A stretch of DNA of 64,000 bases, taken from Mucilaginibacter lacusdianchii (lineage in GTDB: Bacteria; Bacteroidota; Bacteroidia; Sphingobacteriales; Sphingobacteriaceae). Of this stretch, positions 37,294 to 45,858 are shown one piece after another. The position numbers were made by a program, and so were the translations under genes. Where the stretch lies: the NCBI RefSeq assembly GCF_009770985.1, contig NZ_WSRW01000003.1, forward strand, positions 1,132,934-1,196,933. Reading direction: 5' to 3'. Below the pieces are notes generated by a model. It was not told the origin of the DNA. It saw only the letters and a list, made by a program, of their open reading frames with translations, and searched no databases. Every line of letters starts with the position of its first letter. Positions within the stretch are counted from its first letter, which is position 1.

Positions 37294-37853
37294 AATAAAT
37301 TGGTTTAGTTTTAATTGGTTTTACAAGCTTATACTGTAAACTTTGTAGAATTTGAGATGAGGTTTTGGTTATGTTTTAGACAAATTATTTTTAGTTGTTG
37401 GACGAGTAGGAACGTCTGTCGCCGTTACTCCAGTGCGTCGACAATAACAAACGAGGTGTCGCATTTAGGGAATGAAAACCTAAATTGCACCGTACGCTCG
37501 ATTGGCGTTAATTCGGCGGTAACATCATTGGTAAACGTTTTTCTCACTTGTAATCAGGCAATATGGTTTAATGATAGTTGCAAAATCACCAACGAGCGAT
37601 CAACGCACATTCAATATAGCATCGGAAACGATGAACGAATTTCACTTTCCAGCAAAGCATTTTATGCAGACCAGGCATTAAGAACTCATCGAAAATGAAG
37701 TACGGCTAATTGGTTTGTTGCAATATCAATACTTGTGAAATCGCAGAGCAATTGTAGCAGACTGCGCTTAAAAGAAGGGTTAAAAGAAGGGTTAATTGCA
37801 CTTAAAAATGGTTAACCCGCTATAATTGGTAAGATAATAAGGAAAGATTTTAC
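37294..37853. other. 560-bp intergenic region upstream of susC (locus 2)
   Basis: No gene is supported: the one long open frame has no recognisable protein features. The region contains leader elements at 37298-37307 and 37313-37322, a 7-bp inverted repeat ATTTAGG/CCTAAAT near 37465-37486, and the TTAACC-type repeats at 37768-37818. I found no clean TTTG-N20-TAnnTTTG promoter, which suggests activator dependence. Confidence 0.5.
37768..37818. repeat. TTAACCC repeat cluster (candidate SARP-type binding site)
   Basis: Two tandem 12-bp units TTAAAAGAAGGG (37768-37779, 37780-37791) put GGGTTAA at 37777-37783 and 37789-37795. A third copy in opposite orientation, TTAACCC, is at 37812-37818 within the palindrome GGTTAACC. 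SARP proteins are known to bind direct heptamer repeats about one helical turn apart. Confidence 0.45.
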
Positions 37854-40385
37854 TTACTGCGATATCTCTTCAAAGCTTATTGGATACGGTTCTCCGAAAG
37901 ATTTATTGTAGTCGGCACCAAACTGTTCATAAACCCGTTTGGCCTGTTCCTTTCCCTTAAGCTTTTTAATGGCCTTTAGCTCATACCTAAGTGCCTCATC
38001 ATTAAAAGGAGCAACACGTAAAATGAGTTTGGCTATCTCCAGCAATTCTTTGGTTTGTTTTTGCACATACAGTTTCTCAAGCTGAGGAACCAGCACTTCA
38101 AGGAACTTTTCCTCATATGCCTCTTTATAGGCATCAAGCCATGAGTCGTTCGCTTGCGGCAACAGAGATCCTCTTGTAAGTAAATTGTAATGAGCGTTTT
38201 CCTCAATTCGTGCTTTAGAACCATCGGCCAGGTGCTCACCAATTACAAAAAAGTCACAAAAAAAGCGTTCATCTTTCACAAATAAATAAACGTCATTTAC
38301 AAACTGTAATTGAACTCCTTCAAGCTCGCTTAAGATGTTTCTTAGGTTATTAAATGTTACTCCCCTCAAATTTTTAGTTTGAGCAAATTCCTTTTCGGGC
38401 CAGATAGTTGAAGAGATTTTTTTAGACGATATGCCCTTGCTATCACTCATCAAAATTAATAGAAACAACTGCTTAATTTTGGGGCTGAATAAGTATGTGA
38501 TATCCCGTCCCTGCCGGTTATACACCATAAATTCGCCTAGTAAATAGACAGCATTAGTTGTTACTTCGGTGGTTGAGAACCCTGCTGTTAAACCTGGTTC
38601 CGATTCATTGTCGGCATCTTCTAATGCTTCTGCCTGCATGCGTCTTCCTATAATGAAGGTAATTACCAGGCCTGCGATAATTATAACCAGAACGCCACTT
38701 ACATACCACCACGTCAAGCTTTGCTTTTTGACCGGATGAAGAGACTGATAATAAAGCTTGGAACTGACCGGCGGATTAGCCAGCGAATACAATTTAATGT
38801 GTGAATGCGCCGGATCGCTGAATTCCTGCACGGCGCAAAAAAACGCCTTGGATTTTTTATCATAAAACAAATTAATATCTGTCTCGATTTTCTCTGACGT
38901 AACAGATATTGGGGCACTTACAATTTCGTGCGAGCCATCCTTCACTGAAAACTTATACAAGCGCAACTGCGTTTTTGCTTGTTCATGAGGATAACATAAA
39001 GCATAAAAATATTTTCTATCGCCCGAGAGAATTAAATTGTTGGCAGGAACAAACGGTGCTTTACCACCCTTAAAACTCCATAGTTTTTTCACTATATGCG
39101 TTTTAAGATTGATGTTGTAAAGATCATAAAATTCTTTGCCTCCTATGATTTGATCGCCAGACTCGTTACCATATCCGCCAAATAACAGTATTTCGTCTGT
39201 CCGAATTCCGGGCCCACTTGCCGAGAAAAAACGCGGATTTATCTTATCTCCGTTAAAAGCCGTCGGTAGCCATTTGTCGGCCGTCTTATCATATTTATAA
39301 AATGAATTGTGATATTTGAACGCGCCGTACCCGCCAAATAAAAATATGGTATCGTGGGTGCTGTTGTAAAAAGTGTTATGATGGTGTCGTTGGGTAGGCA
39401 AAAGTGCATAACCAATGTTTGTCCACTTTTTAGTTTCTAAGTCTAAAGCTGCGATGCTCGGTTTGCCCAATGCTATTTCGTAGGCATCATACACATAGCA
39501 CTTATTTTCTTTTTCATTGATAATGCTTTTGCCCAGCAGCATGGGTAAGTCAAGCATGTTTTTATATGCAAAAGTCGTCTGTCTGTTGTTGTGCGTTTGG
39601 TAAACCGTTAGGGAGTCTTTGCCATAAATAAATAGTTGCTGTCCGGCTTTATAAAAATTTAATCCGGCTACGTTGCTGAATGACTTTTGAAATGTTGGAG
39701 TCCAAAAATATGAGTCGTTAATTAGCCAAATTGGATTCTCCACTTTACCTACGGCATCTCCGTCTCCATCATGCACTACGTTTCCATTCCATTCATTCAG
39801 CGGAAAAATGTAGTCTGACTGGTTATTGTAAACATGCACGTTTTTAATAGCCATATCAGGAACCTCTGTATAATATTTATTTTTTCCAAAATATACATTT
39901 CCCGAAAGCTCTTTACCAAAATGAAAGCCGGTGGCCTTATAGCGCTTATGGTCTATACAAAGCGCTACCGTATTACCAACTAAATCGAAGTCTAATTGCA
40001 CCCGTATCCATTTATGCCGGCTAACCTCACCGTTGCGTAGCGGAATGCTTAACTTGTTGCTAACTCTGTCTATATTGAGGTTTAGCGATGATGTATTTTT
40101 TGTGTTTAGATAGCTTAAGCTGTAAGAATTTTCTTGGTCTGTAACCAGCAATATATAACCCAGATGATTCTGATCCCACAACATCAAATCAAAATCAATG
40201 TGCAATTGCGATTGAAAAGTACGGGTTGTATCCGTAAAGACCCGGTAGGATGTCCGCTTAGAAATTAAGTTGTTGTTGGATGAAAATTTAAGCCCCTGTG
40301 CTTTAACTACTGAAACATCAGCACAAACAAACAGGAAAAACAGGATACGCAGTAAACAAACAAAAAATCTATTTCCCTTAGGCAT
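37854..40385 (-). CDS. transmembrane regulator: LamG-like and Kelch sensor fused to SARP-like DNA-binding domain
   Basis: This 843-residue protein starts with a signal peptide/anchor and a concanavalin/LamG-like beta-sandwich (about 40-190). Kelch-type beta-propeller repeats follow (about 240-530, with HDTIFLFGGYGAFKYHNSFY and DEILLFGGYGNESGDQ), then one transmembrane helix (about 557-579, WWYVSGVLVIIIAGLVITFI). The cytoplasmic part is a SARP-type winged helix (about 614-715, FSPKIKQLFLLILMSDSKG ... IWPEKEFAQTKNLRGVTFNN) and a BTAD-like helical domain (about 715-835, PQANDSWLDAYKEAYEEKF). It has no kinase or receiver domain, so it would be a one-component sensor carrying a periplasmic glycan signal straight to DNA. 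It lies upstream of the locus 2 susC and next to GH92. Domain calls are by eye. Confidence 0.75.
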   Translation of the reverse strand: MPKGNRFFVCLLRILFFLFVCADVSVVKAQGLKFSSNNNLISKRTSYRVFTDTTRTFQSQLHIDFDLMLWDQNHLGYILLVTDQENSYSLSYLNTKNTSSLNLNIDRVSNKLSIPLRNGEVSRHKWIRVQLDFDLVGNTVALCIDHKRYKATGFHFGKELSGNVYFGKNKYYTEVPDMAIKNVHVYNNQSDYIFPLNEWNGNVVHDGDGDAVGKVENPIWLINDSYFWTPTFQKSFSNVAGLNFYKAGQQLFIYGKDSLTVYQTHNNRQTTFAYKNMLDLPMLLGKSIINEKENKCYVYDAYEIALGKPSIAALDLETKKWTNIGYALLPTQRHHHNTFYNSTHDTIFLFGGYGAFKYHNSFYKYDKTADKWLPTAFNGDKINPRFFSASGPGIRTDEILLFGGYGNESGDQIIGGKEFYDLYNINLKTHIVKKLWSFKGGKAPFVPANNLILSGDRKYFYALCYPHEQAKTQLRLYKFSVKDGSHEIVSAPISVTSEKIETDINLFYDKKSKAFFCAVQEFSDPAHSHIKLYSLANPPVSSKLYYQSLHPVKKQSLTWWYVSGVLVIIIAGLVITFIIGRRMQAEALEDADNESEPGLTAGFSTTEVTTNAVYLLGEFMVYNRQGRDITYLFSPKIKQLFLLILMSDSKGISSKKISSTIWPEKEFAQTKNLRGVTFNNLRNILSELEGVQLQFVNDVYLFVKDERFFCDFFVIGEHLADGSKARIEENAHYNLLTRGSLLPQANDSWLDAYKEAYEEKFLEVLVPQLEKLYVQKQTKELLEIAKLILRVAPFNDEALRYELKAIKKLKGKEQAKRVYEQFGADYNKSFGEPYPISFEEISQ

Positions 40386-40449
40386 TCACCATTAAAGTTT
40401 AAAGTCGGAGGTTGCAAATCAGTTATCCGCGAAAATAACTTTTTTCTAA

Positions 40450-40467
40450 TTAACCCAAACTTAACTC
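40450..40467. repeat. TTAACCC/TTAACTC direct repeat before the Kelch/SARP-like gene
   Basis: TTAACCC (40450-40456) and TTAACTC (40461-40467) are direct repeats with an 11-bp period. They overlap CAAACTTA (40456-40463), which on the minus strand is TAAGTTTG, a perfect -7 box for the regulator gene. No -33 TTTG is evident. The position suits autoregulation. Confidence 0.45.
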
Positions 40468-40516
40468 TCGCGTGTATTTTTCTACGCATTCACTAAATGG
40501 CTTGTTGTAACGAAAC

Positions 40517-40546
40517 CGGCCAAAGTTATTTGTGCAACTTTGGCCG
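40517..40546 (-). terminator. terminator of the GH92 gene
   Basis: The perfect 11-bp stem CGGCCAAAGTT / AACTTTGGCCG has an 8-nt loop and starts 17 bp after the GH92 stop. On the minus strand GTTTCGTT follows, a weak U-tract. Confidence 0.7.
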
Positions 40547-40563
40547 ATTTGAAGACTGTACTA

Positions 40564-42648
40564 TTATTTATCTTGTTGAGAAGCCATATCGGTTACCCAT
40601 TGATTATTAATGCCAAAACTGTTTTCCGGCTTGTCTGATGTTTCAAATACCAGTTTTCCGCCTCTCATTATTTCTTGGTGCGTTACCCAGTTTCTATTTA
40701 ACGGCTTGCCGTTTAAGTATACCGCCTTTATATAACGCTTTCTATCCGAATAATTATTTGTGCTGATAATCAAAGGTTTTCCTCCCGGCCAGTTAAACTT
40801 TACTTCATCAAAAAAGGGAGCGTTTAAATAATATACCGGCCATCCTACACAAGCAGGCGATAAACCACATGCCGCAAAAACATACCAGGCAGACATAGCA
40901 CCGGCATCATCATCCATGGTGCGTACATAGGTATCGGGCCTATTGCGATAGATCACATCAACAAATGGATCAATGCCTCGGCTGTTGTCATTAAAATAAT
41001 ATTGTACAACCGTATCTAATGCATACTTATGCATCAATGCCTGAGATTTCCAGGGTTGCGCAGTCATGTTGTACATCAACGGAACCTGGATGTCAGGCTC
41101 ATTAGCATGGTTGTATAAATCGTTATCGAAGAAATAATCCAGTTGTTTTAAGTACGCTTCTTTTCCACCTATCAGTTCAACCAGTCCTTTAACATCAAAT
41201 GGTACAAACCACCGGTACTGCCAGATGGTTCCCTGATATAAACCTCGTGCGGATACCTGATCAACATCACGTTTGGTGATGTCTTTAAAATCCTTTTCCC
41301 AGTACTCTTTATAACGCAACGCTTTATTACGGTACTTGCTGCTTAATTCAGCTTTTCCGGTGAGCGCTAGTATTTCAGACAAAGCCCAGGTATCGTAGCT
41401 TGATTCCAGTGCTTTATCAGGGTGCGAAAAATCAAGCCGGTCTACTTCAGCAATTAGTGAGTCGGTTATGCTTTTAAAATCTACCGGATATCCCTTTCTG
41501 TATGCGTCCAGCAACACCACAATGGCATGTTCGGTACGTACAGTATTTGAGGGTTCATGGCGGGTTGCATAATCTTTTTTGCCGTATGGATAAAGATTGG
41601 CTATCGAAGCAGTTATCTGCCTGTACCTTTCTGGATAAAGGATAGACAGTAACGGTAATTGCGTACGATAGTTGTCCCAAATAGCCCAGCCATTATACAC
41701 TGTATCAGCCGTGTGCTTAAGCGAACCATCAATGGTCCGATAAGCGCCATCGCGCTCGGAAACAATGTAAGGCGACTGTACCGTGCGATAAAGCAAGGAG
41801 TAAAAAAGTTTTTGTCTTTCGGGATTGCCTTTTACAGTAACACGCCCGAGCAAATTATTCCATCCCTGAGCGCTTTGCGCCTTTCGCTCAGAAAACGAGG
41901 CGCCAGGTAATGCTGCTTTAGCATGCGCTATATCTACAGATGAAAATGCAATACGAACATCTGTGCTTTTCACATTTTCAAGTACACTAACATTTAATTT
42001 ATGGTTAGGCAGTGATTTAATGGAAGCCGATTTATCAAATTCGATTACATAATAAACACGGTACACGCCAACATTGCAGGTAGTTTGCGATTCGACCCAA
42101 CCACTTATGAAATTGTTTTGAACCTCATGCTCTTCGTTCACAAAACGGTTAGCCAGCGTATGGCTCAAATCAACCCAAAAACCTTTTTTAGCTGCGGGAA
42201 ATATATAATGCTCAGATCCTGACTTATTCACTACAGCAAATTCAGCACTGATGCCATTGGTAAAAGAAACCTGATAGTATCCTGCCCTTGCTTTTTCAGT
42301 GCTTTTGGTTAATATCGAAGTTGCTGCACTGTCGCCGATAAAAGGTTTTATCAATATATTACCACCGCTGCCTTGGCAACCTACCCCTTCAAAACGGTTA
42401 TGCGTAAAGCCCATATACGTTTTGGCCTTATGCTCATAACCCATATGCAGCTTTGGATACGTTTCGGGTCCGATACTCATCATGCTGAACGGATAAGAGG
42501 CTGCCGGAGACATTTGTCCATGATCGCCTGACGATCCTAAAAACACATTGACCATTTCGGCAGGCTGCTGTTGTGCCTTTGTGGTTTGGCGCTGCGCATA
42601 GGTGCAATTAAACATAAATAAAGCAAGCGCAGTAAAGTATAATTTCAT
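40564..42648 (-). CDS. GH92 alpha-mannosidase (divergent)
   Basis: This 694-residue exported enzyme has a signal peptide ending near CTYAQ and the GH92 layout: N-terminal beta-sandwich (opening VNVFLGSSGDHGQMSPAASY) and C-terminal (alpha/alpha)6 barrel. GH92 enzymes are calcium-dependent inverting exo-mannosidases, usually alpha-1,2 or alpha-1,3. The acid block is present (HANEPDIQVPLMYNMTAQPW, Glu517), and the base block reads MDDDAGAMSAWYV (Asp579-581). Compared with the common GNEPDHHIPYLYN and NDDCGQMSAWYV patterns, the His pair and Gln are replaced, so linkage specificity may differ. It would remove mannan side chains for GH76. It has its own spacer and terminator. Confidence 0.88.
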   Translation of the reverse strand: MKLYFTALALFMFNCTYAQRQTTKAQQQPAEMVNVFLGSSGDHGQMSPAASYPFSMMSIGPETYPKLHMGYEHKAKTYMGFTHNRFEGVGCQGSGGNILIKPFIGDSAATSILTKSTEKARAGYYQVSFTNGISAEFAVVNKSGSEHYIFPAAKKGFWVDLSHTLANRFVNEEHEVQNNFISGWVESQTTCNVGVYRVYYVIEFDKSASIKSLPNHKLNVSVLENVKSTDVRIAFSSVDIAHAKAALPGASFSERKAQSAQGWNNLLGRVTVKGNPERQKLFYSLLYRTVQSPYIVSERDGAYRTIDGSLKHTADTVYNGWAIWDNYRTQLPLLSILYPERYRQITASIANLYPYGKKDYATRHEPSNTVRTEHAIVVLLDAYRKGYPVDFKSITDSLIAEVDRLDFSHPDKALESSYDTWALSEILALTGKAELSSKYRNKALRYKEYWEKDFKDITKRDVDQVSARGLYQGTIWQYRWFVPFDVKGLVELIGGKEAYLKQLDYFFDNDLYNHANEPDIQVPLMYNMTAQPWKSQALMHKYALDTVVQYYFNDNSRGIDPFVDVIYRNRPDTYVRTMDDDAGAMSAWYVFAACGLSPACVGWPVYYLNAPFFDEVKFNWPGGKPLIISTNNYSDRKRYIKAVYLNGKPLNRNWVTHQEIMRGGKLVFETSDKPENSFGINNQWVTDMASQQDK

Positions 42649-42727
42649 AATAAAGCGATAAGCGGCGCAAGTTGTGAATTTTTAACAGATGTTGCCAGCC
42701 TTGCCATGTTAAATTTATGTTTTGTAT

Positions 42728-42746
42728 TTAACCCATTTGTTAACCA
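42728..42746. repeat. TTAACCC/TTAACCA direct repeat before GH92
   Basis: TTAACCC (42728-42734) and TTAACCA (42740-42746) repeat with a 12-bp period, the same period as in the locus 2 susC spacer. An inverted GGTTAA follows at 42758-42763. They lie 80-115 bp before the GH92 start. Confidence 0.45.
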
Positions 42747-42812
42747 GTGGAATACTAGGTTAATTTGTGGACTAAATACAAAATACCAACTTTTCACATC
42801 GCTTCCTAGGTC

Positions 42813-45500
42813 TTACTTTATTACAAAGCGGTAAGTTCCCGCAGCTACATTCGTCACACTCAACACTTTTTTACCATCTAAAAAGGCATTTTGACGTGGC
42901 AACAGCGGAAAAGTAATAGTGGCATTTGAATTCGCTGGAACGGTTGCCTCATAAATAACGGTTTTGCCGGAACGTTTCCATAACGACTTGATAGTTCCGT
43001 AAGGCCCTGCGTGGCTAGCCGAAAAATGATTTAAACCGCTTACAAAATTAGGTTGCAACAGAACATGCTTAAATCCGGGATATTGTTCATCTGGTTTAAT
43101 ACCCGCAAGCCCCCGGTAAAACCACCCTCCTACGTCGCCAAACATCATATGGTTGAGTGAGATGTCGCGCTCGGCTTTTATATTCCAATTTTCATATAGT
43201 GTTGTTGCCCCGTTTACAATCCACCATCCCCATGAAGGGTAAGTGGTTTGTGCAGCTAATTTATAAGCTGTTTCCGCCTGTCCATTGTCGCTTAGTGCAT
43301 TTAAAATCGACCTGCATCCCAACACTCCTACGTCCAGGTGCATGCCATCGGCTGCTACGCGTTTGGCCAAGTTGGCCGCTACTTTGGGTTTCATCCCATC
43401 AGGAACAATACCCCATTGCAAAGCCACGCTAAGCTCAGTTTGTAATCCGCTGCCATATAAACCGGTTTGGGCATTAAAATATTTTTCGTTGATGGCTGTC
43501 TTGATTTTTTGAGCAAGTGCATTATAAAAATCAAAGTCATCCTGCTTGCCAAGCAACTTGGCAGCCTTGGCTAATATAGTGGCATCAACAAAGTAGTAAA
43601 CGGATGAAGTGTATTCTAACGGCGAGGTGGACTTAACCGGCACCCAATCGCCACGACCAAACATAGTCAGGTTGGCTGGACTTATACTCTTCACATAATT
43701 TACATATGCTTTGATGTTATCATAATTATCAGCTAGCGGTTTGGTATCGCCATAAAACGTATACAATGTCCACGGGATAATGGCAATGGTACTGGTCCAG
43801 TCAGTTCCGTTAGCATCACCATACCCCCAGCCGCCTGTTGGAATAATATCCGGCAAAACACCGTTAGGCTGCTGCTCGTCACGATGATCGGCCATCCATT
43901 TTTCATAAATGGTAAAGCTGTCGTAATTATATAAACCCGTTTCTATGGCAAAATGACCGTCACCTGTCCAACCATTTTTTTCACGTTGCGGACAGTCGGT
44001 TGGATATCCGTATAAATTAGATAGATAAGAATTATTGGTAGCCCACCACAACCTGTCAATCAGCGGGTTAGATGAATTCATTTGCCCTACTTGCGACACA
44101 TCGCTATGCATAAAATAACCGGTAAGGCTTTCTTTTGTTAATTTGATAGGCTTGTTACTAGTTACCTCTACATACTGAAAGCCTTTGTAATTGAACTTAG
44201 GCATAAATTCCAGCACGCCTTTGCCGTTCAGCGTAACGATATCCGTTCCGAAGGGTTCCGTATTATCTTTCGGACGATAGTAAACGTCGATATTTGACAG
44301 ATCGACGTGACCATTTGAATATAATCTTTCACCATGTTTTAACCGAACTACGGTTCCGCTGTCGCCCGTAAGTTTGATGCTGCTTACCCCTGCTATGTTT
44401 CTACCTAAATCAAACAAGTAGGTGGTATCGTTAAGTTTGGTTACTGATTTAGCCGGTATCTTATCTATATTCCGGATAGGCTGCATAACCTGACTTACAA
44501 TATTTTTTGACGGGGCAGCTCGTAACATCACACCATTCCACTTTTTGTCGTCAAAATCAATTGTATTCCATCCCGGTATTTCCAAACGGGAATCATAATG
44601 CTCACCGGTATAAATACTGTTTAAGGTTAAAGGTCCGGTGTGTGTTTTCCATTTATTATCTGACACGATGAGTTCTGTACTGCCGTCAGTATAGGTTATT
44701 CTCAAATCCATGCAAAACGCAGGCCGTGCCCGCCATGGTGCACGGTCAAAGTTCCATACCGCTATCGACTGATGGTTGTACCAGCCATTCCCTAGCAGCA
44801 CGCCAATGGCATTGTTACCGGTTTGCAGCTGGCTGGTTACATCGTAACTTACGTACAAGTTGCGCCTGTCAAACCGGGTGTACATGGGGTCTAAGCGATG
44901 GTTACCTACCTTCTCTCCGTTTAAGTATAATTCGTATAAACCAGCGGCCGCAATGTATGCCCTAGCTGATTTAATTTTTTTAGTGGCGTTAAAAGTTTTT
45001 CTAAAGTATCCTGCTGCCTTAGTATTGATGCCATTGTAATCACTTATCCATGTACCATGCCAGTTATCCATCTTCATCATCCCCGTTTCAAAGCTATTTA
45101 TTGAGCTTTGAGGTAATTTATTGCCGTCTTTGTCCCAAAGCGATACTGCCCAAAAGTATTTGGTAAAGGGCTGCAGTGGTTTGCCGTTGTAATTAATCAA
45201 GGATTGTGATGAATTTACTTTATTGGAGTTCCAGGCATTTCCATTGCTATTTTGTACCTCAACCGAATCTGTACCCACAATGACCTGATAAGCGGATTGA
45301 GCGGCACTTTGACGATTATCTTTCATTAGCCAAGATAAACGTGGACTTTCAGCATCAATACCTATGGGGCTTTCCATGTACTCACATTTTAGATTGACCG
45401 GGAGGCCTGCCTCGCGATTCGATTTTTTTTGTGAATAAGCTGAACTGTGACATACAGCAACTGCAGCCGATAAAATAACTGCGTAGCGAAAGGTTAACAT
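42813..45500 (-). CDS. GH78 alpha-L-rhamnosidase
   Basis: This exported enzyme of about 895 residues has the GH78 domain order: N-terminal beta-sandwiches (LSWLMKDNRQSAAQSAYQV, then the lectin-like AAGLYELYLNGEKVGNHRLD), the (alpha/alpha)6 catalytic barrel and a C-terminal beta domain. The catalytic block YPTDCPQREKNGWTGDG contains the Asp, Glu and Asp that correspond to Asp567, Glu572 and Asp579 of the Bacillus RhaB enzyme. The later TTLYENWN supplies the Glu matching Glu841. It should remove alpha-L-rhamnose. The frame is open to 45530, but the leader element TAAACCAATT lies at 45508-45517, inside that extension. The ATG at 45500 (MLTFRYAVIL) is therefore preferred. Confidence 0.9.
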   Translation of the reverse strand: MLTFRYAVILSAAVAVCHSSAYSQKKSNREAGLPVNLKCEYMESPIGIDAESPRLSWLMKDNRQSAAQSAYQVIVGTDSVEVQNSNGNAWNSNKVNSSQSLINYNGKPLQPFTKYFWAVSLWDKDGNKLPQSSINSFETGMMKMDNWHGTWISDYNGINTKAAGYFRKTFNATKKIKSARAYIAAAGLYELYLNGEKVGNHRLDPMYTRFDRRNLYVSYDVTSQLQTGNNAIGVLLGNGWYNHQSIAVWNFDRAPWRARPAFCMDLRITYTDGSTELIVSDNKWKTHTGPLTLNSIYTGEHYDSRLEIPGWNTIDFDDKKWNGVMLRAAPSKNIVSQVMQPIRNIDKIPAKSVTKLNDTTYLFDLGRNIAGVSSIKLTGDSGTVVRLKHGERLYSNGHVDLSNIDVYYRPKDNTEPFGTDIVTLNGKGVLEFMPKFNYKGFQYVEVTSNKPIKLTKESLTGYFMHSDVSQVGQMNSSNPLIDRLWWATNNSYLSNLYGYPTDCPQREKNGWTGDGHFAIETGLYNYDSFTIYEKWMADHRDEQQPNGVLPDIIPTGGWGYGDANGTDWTSTIAIIPWTLYTFYGDTKPLADNYDNIKAYVNYVKSISPANLTMFGRGDWVPVKSTSPLEYTSSVYYFVDATILAKAAKLLGKQDDFDFYNALAQKIKTAINEKYFNAQTGLYGSGLQTELSVALQWGIVPDGMKPKVAANLAKRVAADGMHLDVGVLGCRSILNALSDNGQAETAYKLAAQTTYPSWGWWIVNGATTLYENWNIKAERDISLNHMMFGDVGGWFYRGLAGIKPDEQYPGFKHVLLQPNFVSGLNHFSASHAGPYGTIKSLWKRSGKTVIYEATVPANSNATITFPLLPRQNAFLDGKKVLSVTNVAAGTYRFVIK

Positions 45501-45858
45501 TTTCGGGAATTGGTTTAAAAAAGATTGCACAGAATAACAGGTACTTGTTTGAGGGCTAAATGAATATTCAACAATAAGCTATAATATCATAAAACTTTGT
45601 CATCGCCTAAACTATTGATAAAGTGTTATTTCAGCAATTTATAATTATAATTTATTTTAATCAGCGTTTAATTACAAGAGGCTTTTGCTTGGTATAAACA
45701 AACAAACCAAGTACTGTGAAATACCTTTATACAAAAGAACCATTTCGTTAAATTGACTTTAGGTTACTCATAGTAATTATCGCTAAACTACGTCAAAGTG
45801 CATTTGCCTGTAACCTTAACATAGGTTTAACAGGCTATTGCTTAGATTTACATCACTT
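45501..45858. other. intergenic region between divergent GH78 and metallophosphoesterase genes
   Basis: About 360 bp with no gene. It holds the leader element at 45508-45517 and a 6-bp inverted repeat CTTGGT/ACCAAG around 45690-45713. No convincing promoter boxes were found in either direction. Confidence 0.4.

Noticed and set aside
37315..37698. 127-codon open frame upstream of the locus 2 susC
   Set aside because: Odd composition, no recognisable domain, and it overlaps repeats and leader elements; looks like a chance frame in a regulatory spacer.
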